This document shows, in pieces, positions 34,209 through 43,752 of a DNA stretch of 64,000 bases. Source of the stretch: Candidatus Gastranaerophilales bacterium (lineage in GTDB: Bacteria > Cyanobacteriota > Vampirovibrionia > Gastranaerophilales > Gastranaerophilaceae); NCBI GenBank assembly GCA_944325885.1, contig CALVBT010000001.1:124001-188000 (forward strand), written 5' to 3'. Both the position numbers and the translations under genes were made by a program. Position 1 is the first letter of the stretch. The number at the start of each line of letters is the position of its first letter. The notes below the pieces were generated by a model that worked only from the letters and a program-made list of their open reading frames with translations, had not been told where the DNA came from and searched no databases.

Positions 34209-35297
34209 ATGACACCACAAGAAAATAGTTTAACTAAATATAAAAATACGCTTGTCACATCAGGCAACTCTGGCAATAACTGGAATCGTCCGAACCTGAA
34301 TCCAAACAATGGCGGCAGATTGCAATCAACAAGCACTATTGAAATTTTTGGTAATGCTCCCAAAATTGATTGGAACGGTTACTCTTCTTCCGATCCTATT
34401 CTTAATTGGAATTCTACAAGCACAAATATTAGCAGCGGTGATACTATAGCCAACATTGCAAAATGGGGAACAGTTGCTCTTGCAGGCGGTTTTGGCGTGT
34501 ATTCTTTAACAAATGGTATTATGAATTTTGTTAAAGCGCGCAAGGCTAAAAAAGCTGCTCAAAATGAAGAAAATTATAAAAAAGCTACAGGTGACGTTAC
34601 TTCTACACCTCAACAGGGCAGCGGTTCTATAAAAGATATTTCTAATATGGATATCAAACAGCTTGAAATTTATAAAGGCGAACTCGAATCAAGCATCGCT
34701 AAAAATAAAGAACTTGCTGCTTCAAAAGAGTCAAATATCCAAACTCAAGAAGGTGTTGTTAATACAGCTAAGACTGAAGTTGATAAAGCAAAAGACAATT
34801 GGAAAGCTGCAAAGAAAACAACAGGCGAAAAAACAGCAGCCTTTAATAAAGCAAACGAAGAATATGAAGATGCTAAAAAAGCAACAACAAAAGCAAGAAA
34901 TAATTATAAAAAAATTACAGAAGATATTTCTTCATTAAAAAGAAATATAGATGCTGCAGAGGCTGCAGGTGAAGATACTACACAGATGAAAGCCCAATTG
35001 CGTCAGATGGAAGCACAACAAAAACAGGCTAAAGCTGCAGTTGAACAAGCTGTTAAAGACGAACAAACTGCTCTTGATAAAGTCGGCACTACAGGCAAAG
35101 AAAAAGAAGATGCAGAAGCTGCTGAACAAGATGCAGAAAGAGCTTACAACAATGCAAAATCAGAACACGAAAAAGCTAAAGAAAAATTAAAAGCATTGAA
35201 AAATACAGATTATGATAAATTAGTAGCAGAACAAGAAGCAGCTCTTATTGAAGTAGAAGCAAGAATAGCTGCTGATGATACAGCTGATGAAGAATAA
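34209..35297 (+). CDS. Unknown single-pass membrane coiled-coil protein
   Basis: 362 residues, no family. Residues 1-80 are Asn/Ser/Gly-rich; about 82-104 (WGTVALAGGFGVYSLTNGIM) is a membrane helix without a cleavage site; a basic KARKAKKAA segment follows; then about 145-355 is a long Lys/Glu/Ala coiled coil. AGAGAGG lies 7 nt before the ATG. Upstream, AAGTATATAC occurs twice 32 nt apart, a possible operator. The large soluble coil might be a scaffold. It precedes the min genes but is separated by 130 nt. Confidence 0.72.
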   Translation: MTPQENSLTKYKNTLVTSGNSGNNWNRPNLNPNNGGRLQSTSTIEIFGNAPKIDWNGYSSSDPILNWNSTSTNISSGDTIANIAKWGTVALAGGFGVYSLTNGIMNFVKARKAKKAAQNEENYKKATGDVTSTPQQGSGSIKDISNMDIKQLEIYKGELESSIAKNKELAASKESNIQTQEGVVNTAKTEVDKAKDNWKAAKKTTGEKTAAFNKANEEYEDAKKATTKARNNYKKITEDISSLKRNIDAAEAAGEDTTQMKAQLRQMEAQQKQAKAAVEQAVKDEQTALDKVGTTGKEKEDAEAAEQDAERAYNNAKSEHEKAKEKLKALKNTDYDKLVAEQEAALIEVEARIAADDTADEE

Positions 35298-35429
35298 TAA
35301 ATTTTTCATAACAAATTGAAACAATAAATCATAAACAAATTGTATTTGATACATATTTAATATATTCTTTAATTACAGCTATTTCGGAAATTATATCCGA
35401 ATATAAGAATAAAGCGGGTGTTAAAGGAT

Positions 35430-36665
35430 ATGGAATTAAATAAAAGATACATTATTGATTTATCTCAGGCTCAGAGTCCTGCGGATATTGTTTTTGAATT
35501 GAGCAATATTATAGAAAAAGAGGATGCAGCAAATCAAAAAATCTGGCTGAAACTGGGTAATGTTACTCTAAATCAGTCACAATTATTGAGTATAAATTCT
35601 CTTATAAGCAGCATAAACTCTACACTGTCCCTTGTTGAATCAGAATCTCAGCAAACAGAACTTGCTGCTGCAACTTTGGGTATTTGTACAAAAGATGTAG
35701 AAGAAGAACTGCAGGAAGAATTCAGCCAGCTGGAGGCAAAGGCTCCTGAGGATGAACCGTCTTTGCAGTATGTTCCTATGACAGAGCATCTTGATGACAG
35801 CTCTGATAGTGCTGATTCGGCTGAAAAAACTCAACAGGAAGAGGCCGAATCTAAAGATGCAGAAAATACTGTTGACACCACTACAGATGACAACAAAGAA
35901 ACAGTAGATGAACAAAATTCTGAAGATGATGATGCTGACAAAGAAACGGCTCCTATAAAAACAGAAAATGAGCCTGCTGAAGTTCGAAATCAAGAAAATA
36001 ACGAAACTATTGATGAGCAAAAGGAATCGGGTTCTCTGGCTGATGTTGATATTGTTTTTAAAAAGCCTGCTATAGACTCAGAAAATGAATCTGACTCCTC
36101 TGTTGTTTTTAGTTCAGAAAACAAAGAACAAAAGGAAGAAGAAATTCAAGAACAGCTAGACAGTATCTTTGATTCTGAAACAAAACTCGAAAACATCTTG
36201 AGCGATGATAAAGATATTAATGAAATGAAAAATTGGCCTTTGACAAAAGAGGCAGAAGATAATTTTGAAATACCGGAAGAAGAAATGACTGATGAAGATT
36301 ATGAAATTCTTCAGATGTCTACCCAGTATCACAAACAGACTGTCCGTTCAGGTCAGGTTATAAAATCTAACGGCAATGTTGTGATTATCGGCGACTGTCA
36401 CCCGGGATGCGAAATTCACGCTGCCGGTGATATCACTGTTTGGGGCATTCTGGGCGGTATTGCACATGCCGGCTGCAACGGAAACACAAAAGCAAGAATC
36501 CGTGCATTGACACTCAATGCAATCCAGTTGAGAATAGCTGATTCTTACGCAAGAAGACCGGATTACATAAAAAATATTTATGTAGAAAAATCAAATACCT
36601 TTACTCCCGAAGAAGCACGAAATATCAACGGCAGTATAGTTATTTTAAAAATTAACGATAAATAA
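35430..36665 (+). CDS. minC: Septum-site inhibitor MinC with long acidic linker
   Basis: About 411 residues, versus 220-270 in most bacteria. The N-terminal domain (about 1-85, KRYIIDLSQAQSPADIVFEL) is followed by a 200-residue linker very rich in Glu, Asp and Ser, then the C-terminal beta-helix (about 310-411): RSGQVIKSNGNVVIIGD, HPGCEIHAAGDITVWGILGG, AHAG, NAIQLRIAD. MinC blocks FtsZ and is recruited by MinD. The ATG at 35430 is chosen over a GTG at 35418, but neither has a well-spaced ribosome site. First gene of minC-minD-minE. Confidence 0.92.
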   Translation: MELNKRYIIDLSQAQSPADIVFELSNIIEKEDAANQKIWLKLGNVTLNQSQLLSINSLISSINSTLSLVESESQQTELAAATLGICTKDVEEELQEEFSQLEAKAPEDEPSLQYVPMTEHLDDSSDSADSAEKTQQEEAESKDAENTVDTTTDDNKETVDEQNSEDDDADKETAPIKTENEPAEVRNQENNETIDEQKESGSLADVDIVFKKPAIDSENESDSSVVFSSENKEQKEEEIQEQLDSIFDSETKLENILSDDKDINEMKNWPLTKEAEDNFEIPEEEMTDEDYEILQMSTQYHKQTVRSGQVIKSNGNVVIIGDCHPGCEIHAAGDITVWGILGGIAHAGCNGNTKARIRALTLNAIQLRIADSYARRPDYIKNIYVEKSNTFTPEEARNINGSIVILKINDK

Positions 36666-36696
36666 AAAGAGAGAAAGATAAAGGAGCAAAATTAAT

Positions 36697-37530
36697 ATGA
36701 CAGGGCGAGTAATAGTAATTACTTCCGGTAAAGGCGGTGTAGGAAAAACTACAACTTCTGCCAATATCGGTACTGCACTAGCAAAAAACGGGTCTAGCGT
36801 TGTTTTGATTGATACTGATATAGGTTTGAGAAATCTGGATTTGCTTCTGGGTTTGGAAAACCGTATTGTTTATACGCTTGTTGATGTTGTGGAAGAAAGA
36901 TGCAAACTGAAGCAGGCTCTCGTTAAGGATAAAAAGAATCCTAACCTGTGCCTTCTCGCCGCAGCTCAAACAAGAGATAAATCTGCTGTTAATGCTGAGC
37001 AGTTAAAAGATATTTGTGAACAACTCCAAAAAGACTTTGACTTTGTTCTCGTGGATTGTCCTGCCGGTATCGAAGAAGGCTTTAAAACTGCTATTTCCGG
37101 TGCATCAGAGGCAATTGTAGTTACTACGCCTGAAATGTCTGCTGTCAGAGATGCTGACAGAATCATCGGACTTTTAGAAGCAAATGACAGTATCAAATCT
37201 TATAAATTGCTCGTAAACCGTGTCCGTCCCGGCATGATAGAAGCAAATGATATGATGAGTGTTGAGGATGTTTGCGATATTCTTTCTTGCGATTTGATAG
37301 GCGTTATTCCAGAAGACACAGGTATTATCACTTCAACAAACAGAGGTGAACCTATTGTAAATGATGAAAATTCTATGGCAGGAAAAGCTTATCTTAATGT
37401 TGCAAGACGCATTCAGGGTGAAGAAGTTCCTTTTCTTGACATAAATGAGCCGACCGGCTTTGCTGCTTTTATTGCAAAAGTAAAAAGTTTTTTTAGCGGC
37501 AAAAACAAAAAAACGGACAAGGATGAATAG
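36697..37530 (+). CDS. minD: Septum-site ATPase MinD
   Basis: 277 residues. The deviant Walker A TSGKGGVGKTTTSANIG, switch II VLVDCPAGIEEGF and the C-terminal amphipathic helix (FAAFIAKVKSFFSGK) for membrane binding are all present. MinD recruits MinC and oscillates or polarises with MinE. Gap to minC 31 nt, to minE 16 nt; AAAGGAGC precedes the ATG. Confidence 0.97.
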   Translation: MTGRVIVITSGKGGVGKTTTSANIGTALAKNGSSVVLIDTDIGLRNLDLLLGLENRIVYTLVDVVEERCKLKQALVKDKKNPNLCLLAAAQTRDKSAVNAEQLKDICEQLQKDFDFVLVDCPAGIEEGFKTAISGASEAIVVTTPEMSAVRDADRIIGLLEANDSIKSYKLLVNRVRPGMIEANDMMSVEDVCDILSCDLIGVIPEDTGIITSTNRGEPIVNDENSMAGKAYLNVARRIQGEEVPFLDINEPTGFAAFIAKVKSFFSGKNKKTDKDE

Positions 37531-37546
37531 AAAGGAGTGAAAGACA

Positions 37547-38167
37547 ATGAGTGAAAATATTTTCAGCAATTTTTATAATAAAGTCTTGAGCTTCTTTCAA
37601 AAAGATAAAAATGACAGTGACTCAAGTTCTAAAGATACTGCAACCAACAGGTTGAAACTTGTTTTGATGCAAGATAGATCAAACCTTGACGGTGCAACAA
37701 TGCAAAAAATGAGAGAGCAGTTGATTACTGTAATCTCCAGATATATAGAAATTGATCAAGAAGCTCTTGATTTGAACCTCGAATCTGACGGGGACGAAAT
37801 TGCTCTTATGCTCAATATCCCTGTTATCAGAGCAAGAACAAGAGAAGAAATTGAAGAAATAGAAAAAGCTGAAGAAGAAGCCAAAGCAGCTGCTCAGCAA
37901 CAAAAAGAAGATGAATCAGAGGACGAAGAAAATACCTCAGATAGCGAAGAAAAAGAGGATGAAACTTCTGATACTGAAAATGAAGAATCCAATCAGGAAG
38001 ATGACGGAAATTCTTCAGATGATGAGCAAAACAGTGACGCTGAATCTGAATCAGAATCTGAATCGGAATCAGAAGGGGAAGAATCTGAACAATCCGACGA
38101 TGAAAATAGCGAAGATAATCAAGAAGATTCACAAAAATCTTCTAAAAATAAAAAGAAGGATAATTAA
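37547..38167 (+). CDS. minE: Cell-division topological factor MinE with acidic tail
   Basis: 206 residues, about twice normal. Residues about 1-100 are MinE: NRLKLVLMQDRSNLD (anti-MinD helix region), LITVISRYIEID, LNLESDGDEIALMLNIPV. From about 105 there is a Glu/Ser/Asp tail with an (SE)n run (codons about 38040-38085), probably disordered, ending in a basic KSSKNKKKDN. AAAGGAGTG precedes the ATG. The acidic extension parallels the MinC linker and is the odd feature of this min operon. Confidence 0.93.
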   Translation: MSENIFSNFYNKVLSFFQKDKNDSDSSSKDTATNRLKLVLMQDRSNLDGATMQKMREQLITVISRYIEIDQEALDLNLESDGDEIALMLNIPVIRARTREEIEEIEKAEEEAKAAAQQQKEDESEDEENTSDSEEKEDETSDTENEESNQEDDGNSSDDEQNSDAESESESESESEGEESEQSDDENSEDNQEDSQKSSKNKKKDN

Positions 38168-38213
38168 TCCAAACATGTGTTATACTGTAAAATAAACAAA
38201 AAAGGTATAATAC

Positions 38214-38699
38214 GTGTCAGACGATAGAAATAAACCAAGAATAAGAAGCGCTCTTGATGCCGGCAGAATATATTCTACAGGCAGCCAGAGCGCTCTTCAA
38301 TTCAGTTATGATGAAGAAAAACTTAAACAGCAAAACAGATACAGAGTCAAAGGACAGGCTTTTCCTAAAAAAATAAACTGTTTTAACTGGGGTGCTTGTA
38401 TACTTTCTCCTATATGGGGCTTGTGTAACAATACGCCGATAGCCTGTCTTGGGGTGTTGCTGGCTTTTATTCCTATGATTGGCTGGATGCTGGCTCTTTT
38501 GTTTTCTTTATATTGCGGAGCAAAAGGCAATGAGTGGGCGTGGGCAAACAAAGAATGGCAGAGCCTTGATCAATTTCACTCTGTACAGCGAAAATGGGCT
38601 TTGTGGGCCTGGGCAATAGAAATAGCTTTGATTATCTTCTGTTTTGGTGCTTTGTCTTATATTATGCAGTATGCACAAAGCCGTGCATTGGGATTTTAA
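38214..38699 (+). CDS. Small membrane protein, DUF2628-like
   Basis: 161 residues from a GTG start with AAAGG 8 nt upstream. A basic polar N-terminus (about 1-55) precedes FNWGACILSPIWGLCNN and two or three hydrophobic helices; the segment KGNEWAWANKEWQSLDQF between helices resembles the conserved G-N-x-W-A motif of DUF2628-type proteins. Function unknown. It follows minE by 46 nt, so may be cotranscribed. Confidence 0.7.
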   Translation: MSDDRNKPRIRSALDAGRIYSTGSQSALQFSYDEEKLKQQNRYRVKGQAFPKKINCFNWGACILSPIWGLCNNTPIACLGVLLAFIPMIGWMLALLFSLYCGAKGNEWAWANKEWQSLDQFHSVQRKWALWAWAIEIALIIFCFGALSYIMQYAQSRALGF

Positions 38700-38778
38700 A
38701 AACTTAGTGTATCCAGATGATATTACACTTTGCGCTGTATGCTAATATGTTGTGTGTTATTAATAAAAAGGAGATTGT

Positions 38779-39342
38779 ATGAATACAATGGTTATTCTCG
38801 GCGTAGTAGTATTAGTGATTGCTGCGGTTCTTTATTCTGTTTATGCAGGGGTTATAAGAAATAAAAACTCTGTCAGAGAAGCTCTTTCCGGTATCGATGT
38901 TCAATTAAAGAAAAGACATGATCTTGTTCCTAATATCTTAACTATTGCTAAAAAATTTATGGAACACGAAAACGAGATATTTACAAAAGTGACAGAATTG
39001 CGTACTCAGGCTATGAATGCACCTTCCGGTTCAAAAGCAAAATTCGCTGCAGAGGGTATGCTCGATAACTTGATGAGCCAACTGCTTGTTTCTGTAGAAA
39101 ATTATCCGCAGTTAAAATCTGATGCAACTATGGTGCAGGCAATGCAAACTTATAACGAGGTGGAAGAACATATCTCTGCTGCAAGAAGATTTTACAACTC
39201 AGCTTTAACTCAGCTGAGAAACTCTGTAATGATTTTCCCCGGTTCTTTATTTGCTGGCCTTGCTGCAGAAGAAATGGGCTATAGCTATTTTGAAGCAACA
39301 GAAGCTGACAGAGCTCCCGTAAATGCTGCTTCTTATCTATAA
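38779..39342 (+). CDS. lemA: LemA family protein
   Basis: 187 residues. An N-terminal membrane anchor (about 4-24), then the LemA bundle: RNKNSVREALSGIDVQLKKRHDLVPNIL split across residues 28-55, VENYPQLKSD, and ISAARRFYNSALTQLRNSV. The family forms an anchored helical bundle of unclear role, often near TPM or htpX genes, absent here. AAAGGAG precedes the ATG. Confidence 0.93.
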   Translation: MNTMVILGVVVLVIAAVLYSVYAGVIRNKNSVREALSGIDVQLKKRHDLVPNILTIAKKFMEHENEIFTKVTELRTQAMNAPSGSKAKFAAEGMLDNLMSQLLVSVENYPQLKSDATMVQAMQTYNEVEEHISAARRFYNSALTQLRNSVMIFPGSLFAGLAAEEMGYSYFEATEADRAPVNAASYL

Positions 39343-39370
39343 TTTGTAAGTATTAAATTCTTTGTACAGA

Positions 39371-39404
39371 AAATCGGATTATATGAATATAATCCGATTT
39401 TTTT
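39371..39404 (+). terminator. Terminator between lemA and the convergent synthase gene
   Basis: AAATCGGATTATAT (39371-39384) pairs with ATATAATCCGATTT (39387-39400), 14 bp, followed by a T-run. The A-run on the left could also serve the minus-strand gene ending at 39421. Confidence 0.85.
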
Positions 39405-39420
39405 ATGAAAACGTGTTTAT

Positions 39421-41919
39421 TTAAGCGGATATTTTACCTGTTTTTATTAGGCTTATGTACTTGTCTAATGCTCCGCCTTTTTTGTCCCAGCTAAAGTCAT
39501 TTTCCATTGCTGTTTTTTGCATCTGTTCAAACTTGTTGTGGTTGTTATAGTAGATGTTCAATGCTCTTTCCATAGCTTCACAGTAAGCATCCCCATTTGT
39601 TGCAAACATATTAGGTGTTCTTCTGTCGCCATAGAGTTTTGTTGTTGTTCTCCAGCCGTCTTCTATATCATAGAATTCTTTTGTCCTAAAGCCGTCAACA
39701 TTGTCTTTAATTGTGTCAACAAGGCCGCCTGTAGATGTTGCTATAGGCAAAGCACCTTTTGCCATAGCCTCGAGCTGGGTCAGCCCGCAGGGTTCGAATT
39801 TTGATGGAACAAGGAACAAATCAGCAGCTGCTGCAACAAGGTCTGTTCTGACAAATCCGTTTATCAATATGATACGTTCTGCTATGTTTTTGTAGCCCTG
39901 TTTTTTGATTGGATCTGTTTCTTGATTTGATTTTTTGATTAATTCGTCTTTTAAACCGTAAGCCAGTGCATTGTAGACCTCAGGATTTGTAATGTTTCCA
40001 CCCAGAATGAACACAGGCAGTCTGTCTTTTGGTGTATAAAGATTGTGTTCTACAAACTTCCACATTGCATCTTTAAAGATTGAATCCAGACCTTTTTGTG
40101 CGTCCACTCTGCCTACATAAGCAATAACAGGTGTGTCAGAAAAATCTTTTATGCTGCTGATATCTGTATGGAACGGATCGTGCATAAGATATTTTCTCGG
40201 GCCGTAGTCACCGGAATTTATAAGCTTGCGCTCACGCTCTATAGTTTGTTTGAATATGTCCATAATCTGGTTTTTGTTATGGAGTTTATTTTCAAGATTT
40301 CCGTCGGCATAAGGCAGCAGATTTACGTTAGAAAAGTCTATTGACTCTTCTCCTTTTAAAATAAAGTCTTCTTTTGTGGCTTTTAAGACAGCATCCATAT
40401 GTTCTTGTGTAGGAGCAATTTTGTCTTTTGAATAACCGTTTGTAATCGGTGTGAGCGTGTGGCCTTCGCCGTAATGTCTTGCTTTCATCAAGTCCATAAG
40501 GCCGTTGGCTTTTACGTTTGATTCTGTTAATTCTTCTGCATAGTGTCCGGAAACAGGGACAACTCTGTCTGCGAGTGACATGCCTGTCATTGCTGAACTA
40601 AAGCCGCTGCCTTTCATCAAAGCACATGCATCTTCTGTCTTTGGTCCGTAGTTTGGGTTGTCAGGCTGCCAGTTTGCTGCATTATTCAATATATCCACGC
40701 TGTAACCGCCAAATAGTGTCGCAAAAATGCTTGTACGTTTGTTGTCATCACTGTTTGTTGAGCCTTGATGTTCAACATTGTGTGCAATATAAATTATCGG
40801 CAGTTTGTCAAAGTATACACCGGCTTCTTTTGAGATTTTTCCCGTGTCTGCTTCTGCATTTGCGGTGTAGTTTATCATAGCAGCCAGAGGGCCGGCGTGC
40901 CAGTCATTGAGCAGTACTGAATTCGGTGCTTCAACACCTTTTAGTCTGCCTTCTTTGGCGTCTTTCATCATTTCGTATACAGCTTTTGAGAAGAACGCCA
41001 TTCTAAACACTTCATCTGTGCCGAATTTGTTAGTTGCGTACGGAGTGCCGTTGTTTGCGCTTTTCGGGTTTTGATCTTCTACATTAAAGATTTGGGCGTT
41101 GTTGACTGTGTTTCCGTATTCATCTTTTCTTGTGGCAGGTGTTTCTAAGAAATAGTAGTATGTTCCGTCATTTTTAGGACGCCCCTGCTCATCTTTACTG
41201 TAGTCAGTGTATGCTCTGTAGATGTTTACCTGTGTATCTTCTGTTTTTGTGTTCGTTACAGGGTTGTAGATAGGTACATTGACTTTTCCGACAGGAGTTA
41301 GTTCTGTTTGTTTTGCAATTGTTTTTATTTCACCTGTACGTGGATTTTTGATATTTTTAACCGCATACTGATAATAGAGTTTGTCATTTTTAGTTATGAT
41401 TTTTCTGTTTTCATCAGTGTAAAGCGGTGTGATATTAATTATTTTGTTTGCACCGTTGTGGAATCGTCTGTTAAAACTGTTCGGCAAATCGGCTGCAACC
41501 TGAGCAAGACCGCCCACAAACATAAATTTGTGAGTTTCAGCTGAAACCATCCAGGCATTTATGTGTTTAATTTCAGGCCAAGGGTGTCTGCCGTAAATTC
41601 TGTCAGTGGCTGCTGTTCTTATTTTCCATTGTGCATAAGAGGATATACCGGGACGAAAAGCATCTACTGTAAAGTTTTTTCCATAAGGTGTAGTTTGTGC
41701 GTGTTGAATGGGAGATTGGTTATTGTAGTTTAGGACAGTAAGCTTTTTTCCAAAGGATAGTACGGCCCTGTTTTGGTCACTAATTGCAGAAAGATAATTC
41801 TCCAGCAAATTCGGATTTGATGCACTCAGTGTTATTACATTGTTTGTGGATTGTTTTTTTATACTTTTTTGTGTTTTGTGTGCAGCCAGTGCCGGAGTCG
41901 AAATTTCATTTATTGCCAT
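39421..41919 (-). CDS. GT5 starch/glycogen synthase-like glycosyltransferase, enlarged
   Basis: 832 residues, against about 480 for bacterial GlgA. The GT5 core is visible: VSAETHKFMFVGGLAQVAADLP (about 125-146, read in two parts), LNDWHAG, IYIAHNVEHQG, PITNGYSKDKIAP, VIAYVGRVDAQKGLD and SKFEPCGLTQLEAMAKGALPIATSTGG. The KxGGL motif that binds ADP-glucose reads FVGGL, so the usual Lys is missing, and large insertions lie between 170 and 330. The N-terminal 110 residues are unrelated and include SFGKK near residue 55. ATG 41919 with AAGGGAAG is preferred over TTG 41925. Alpha-glucan synthesis is likely but not certain. Confidence 0.8.
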   Translation of the reverse strand: MAINEISTPALAAHKTQKSIKKQSTNNVITLSASNPNLLENYLSAISDQNRAVLSFGKKLTVLNYNNQSPIQHAQTTPYGKNFTVDAFRPGISSYAQWKIRTAATDRIYGRHPWPEIKHINAWMVSAETHKFMFVGGLAQVAADLPNSFNRRFHNGANKIINITPLYTDENRKIITKNDKLYYQYAVKNIKNPRTGEIKTIAKQTELTPVGKVNVPIYNPVTNTKTEDTQVNIYRAYTDYSKDEQGRPKNDGTYYYFLETPATRKDEYGNTVNNAQIFNVEDQNPKSANNGTPYATNKFGTDEVFRMAFFSKAVYEMMKDAKEGRLKGVEAPNSVLLNDWHAGPLAAMINYTANAEADTGKISKEAGVYFDKLPIIYIAHNVEHQGSTNSDDNKRTSIFATLFGGYSVDILNNAANWQPDNPNYGPKTEDACALMKGSGFSSAMTGMSLADRVVPVSGHYAEELTESNVKANGLMDLMKARHYGEGHTLTPITNGYSKDKIAPTQEHMDAVLKATKEDFILKGEESIDFSNVNLLPYADGNLENKLHNKNQIMDIFKQTIERERKLINSGDYGPRKYLMHDPFHTDISSIKDFSDTPVIAYVGRVDAQKGLDSIFKDAMWKFVEHNLYTPKDRLPVFILGGNITNPEVYNALAYGLKDELIKKSNQETDPIKKQGYKNIAERIILINGFVRTDLVAAAADLFLVPSKFEPCGLTQLEAMAKGALPIATSTGGLVDTIKDNVDGFRTKEFYDIEDGWRTTTKLYGDRRTPNMFATNGDAYCEAMERALNIYYNNHNKFEQMQKTAMENDFSWDKKGGALDKYISLIKTGKISA

Positions 41920-42062
41920 ATACAATCTTCCCTTTTTGGTTTATTAGCTAGTGTTATTAGTTTTAACGCCGGACAAATATAAATTTGTTATTATCTGTGT
42001 ATATAAAAGATTAATAGTTACAATTTTTAATATTATTTATAAACTTATGCTAATATTTAACT

Positions 42063-43685
42063 ATGAGTTTTGTGGAAAATTTGAAAATAAAGTTAAAAAT
42101 ATTTACGGGCGATGTCTTTGGCGGGATAAATTCTGCAATAATTACATTGCCGCAGGCATTGGCATTTGGTGTGGCTACGGGTTTTGGAGCCGGAGCAGGA
42201 CTGTGGGGCGCAATAATTTTGTGCTTTGTTGCAGGTATGCTCGGGCCTAAGGTTCCTTTGATATCAGGCACAACAGGCCCTGTTGCTATAGTTGTTGCTT
42301 CTATGATGATAGCTCTTAACAATAACTTGCAGGCTGCGGTAACAGTTTTGATAATGGCTGCATTGCTTCAGCTTGCCGCTTCAATGACAAATTTGCCTTC
42401 AATGGTAAAATATGTTCCCTATCCTGTTATTTCAGGATTTATGAACGGTGTCGGAGTTATAATAATAATTCTGCAGCTTAATCCTCTTATGGGACACAAG
42501 GCTATGCCTTCGACAATTTCTACTGTTATGGGGATGTATAACAGCATACTGTCTATAAATAAAGAAGCATTTTTTATTGGTTTGATTACCCTTGCTCTTG
42601 TATTTTTTATTCCAAAGTCAGTGAACAAATATGTCCCTTCTCAGATAATAGCACTTATCTTTTGTACGTGGCTTTCTGTTAAATTGGGTCTGAATATAGA
42701 CAGGATAAACGAGGTATCTGTTGCGCTGCCTGATTTTGTCAGACCGGATTTGAATCTTCAACATATAATAAAATATCTGCCTTATGCATTTACAGTAGCA
42801 ATTGTTTTTTCTGCTGAGAGTATGCTCACAGGGCTTGTTTCAGATTCGTTGACAAAGACAAGACACAGCCCGAGGCGTCTTCTTGCATCTCAGGGGATAG
42901 GAAATTTTGTTTGTGCTTTAACTGGTTCTCTTGGCGGAACTGCTGCCACTATGCGAAGCGTAGCTGCCTTGAATGCCGGTGCTACGACAAAAATGTGTGC
43001 GGTAATAAATCCGTTGCTTTTGATTATACTGCTGTTTAAGTGTTCAGGTTTTGTTGCACAGATTCCGCTGGCAGTTCTTGCCGCTATTCTTATAAAAATC
43101 GGGTATGACATTATTGATATGAAACTCTTAAAGGTGCTAAAATATGCGCCGAAAGATGATTTGTATGTCTTGTTCCTTGTGTTTTTGCTGACTGTTTTTT
43201 ACAATCTTATTTTTGCTGTCGGAGCAGGTATTACACTGGCTGCATTGCTGTATGCAAAAAGAGTTGCCGACAAGGCTCATCTTGTTCACAAGCCTGTGTA
43301 CGACCAGGAAATTATGGAAATGGAAAGAGTGCTGGAGCAGGATTATGAACACAAAATCCGTGTTGTTCATATCACAGGGCAGTTTTTCTTTGGTTCTGCG
43401 ACTCAGCTTATCTCAAAGTTTGAAGAAATGCTCGGTACTCAATATTTGATTTTAAATTATGAGGCTGATGATTTGCTTGATATATCTGCAATATTTGCAT
43501 TGGAAGACATTATATTGCGTTTGCAGTCGCAAGAGGTAAATATTATCCTTGTAATAAAAAATGAAGAGGTCTTAAAACAGTTGAAAGACCATAGCATAGT
43601 TTCACAAATCGGAGCTGAGAATGTTTTTTATAAAGAAGTTGATGCAATAGATTTTGCAAAAGAGCATTTGCTCGGAGTCCGTTAA
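42063..43685 (+). CDS. SulP-family anion transporter with STAS domain
   Basis: 540 residues. About 12 membrane helices follow GDVFGGINSAIITLPQALAFG, with GPKVPLISGTTGPVAIV, GAATMRS-like GGTAATMRSVAALNAGATTK, and PLAVLAAILIKIGYDIID. A C-terminal STAS domain (about 430-540, IRVVHITGQFFFGSATQL) is present. The substrate may be sulfate or bicarbonate, both known in cyanobacterial SulP proteins; not decidable. Stands alone, divergent from the synthase gene. Confidence 0.92.
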   Translation: MSFVENLKIKLKIFTGDVFGGINSAIITLPQALAFGVATGFGAGAGLWGAIILCFVAGMLGPKVPLISGTTGPVAIVVASMMIALNNNLQAAVTVLIMAALLQLAASMTNLPSMVKYVPYPVISGFMNGVGVIIIILQLNPLMGHKAMPSTISTVMGMYNSILSINKEAFFIGLITLALVFFIPKSVNKYVPSQIIALIFCTWLSVKLGLNIDRINEVSVALPDFVRPDLNLQHIIKYLPYAFTVAIVFSAESMLTGLVSDSLTKTRHSPRRLLASQGIGNFVCALTGSLGGTAATMRSVAALNAGATTKMCAVINPLLLIILLFKCSGFVAQIPLAVLAAILIKIGYDIIDMKLLKVLKYAPKDDLYVLFLVFLLTVFYNLIFAVGAGITLAALLYAKRVADKAHLVHKPVYDQEIMEMERVLEQDYEHKIRVVHITGQFFFGSATQLISKFEEMLGTQYLILNYEADDLLDISAIFALEDIILRLQSQEVNIILVIKNEEVLKQLKDHSIVSQIGAENVFYKEVDAIDFAKEHLLGVR

Positions 43686-43752
43686 TATAGTGTTCTTAGT
43701 GCAGTCAGTTGACTATATGAAAAGACCGTAGTTTTGTGATAAATTGTTTTGT

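Noticed and set aside
38040-38090. SE-coding repeat as a phase-variation tract
   Set aside because: The unit is a multiple of three and varies in sequence, so slippage would not shift the frame.
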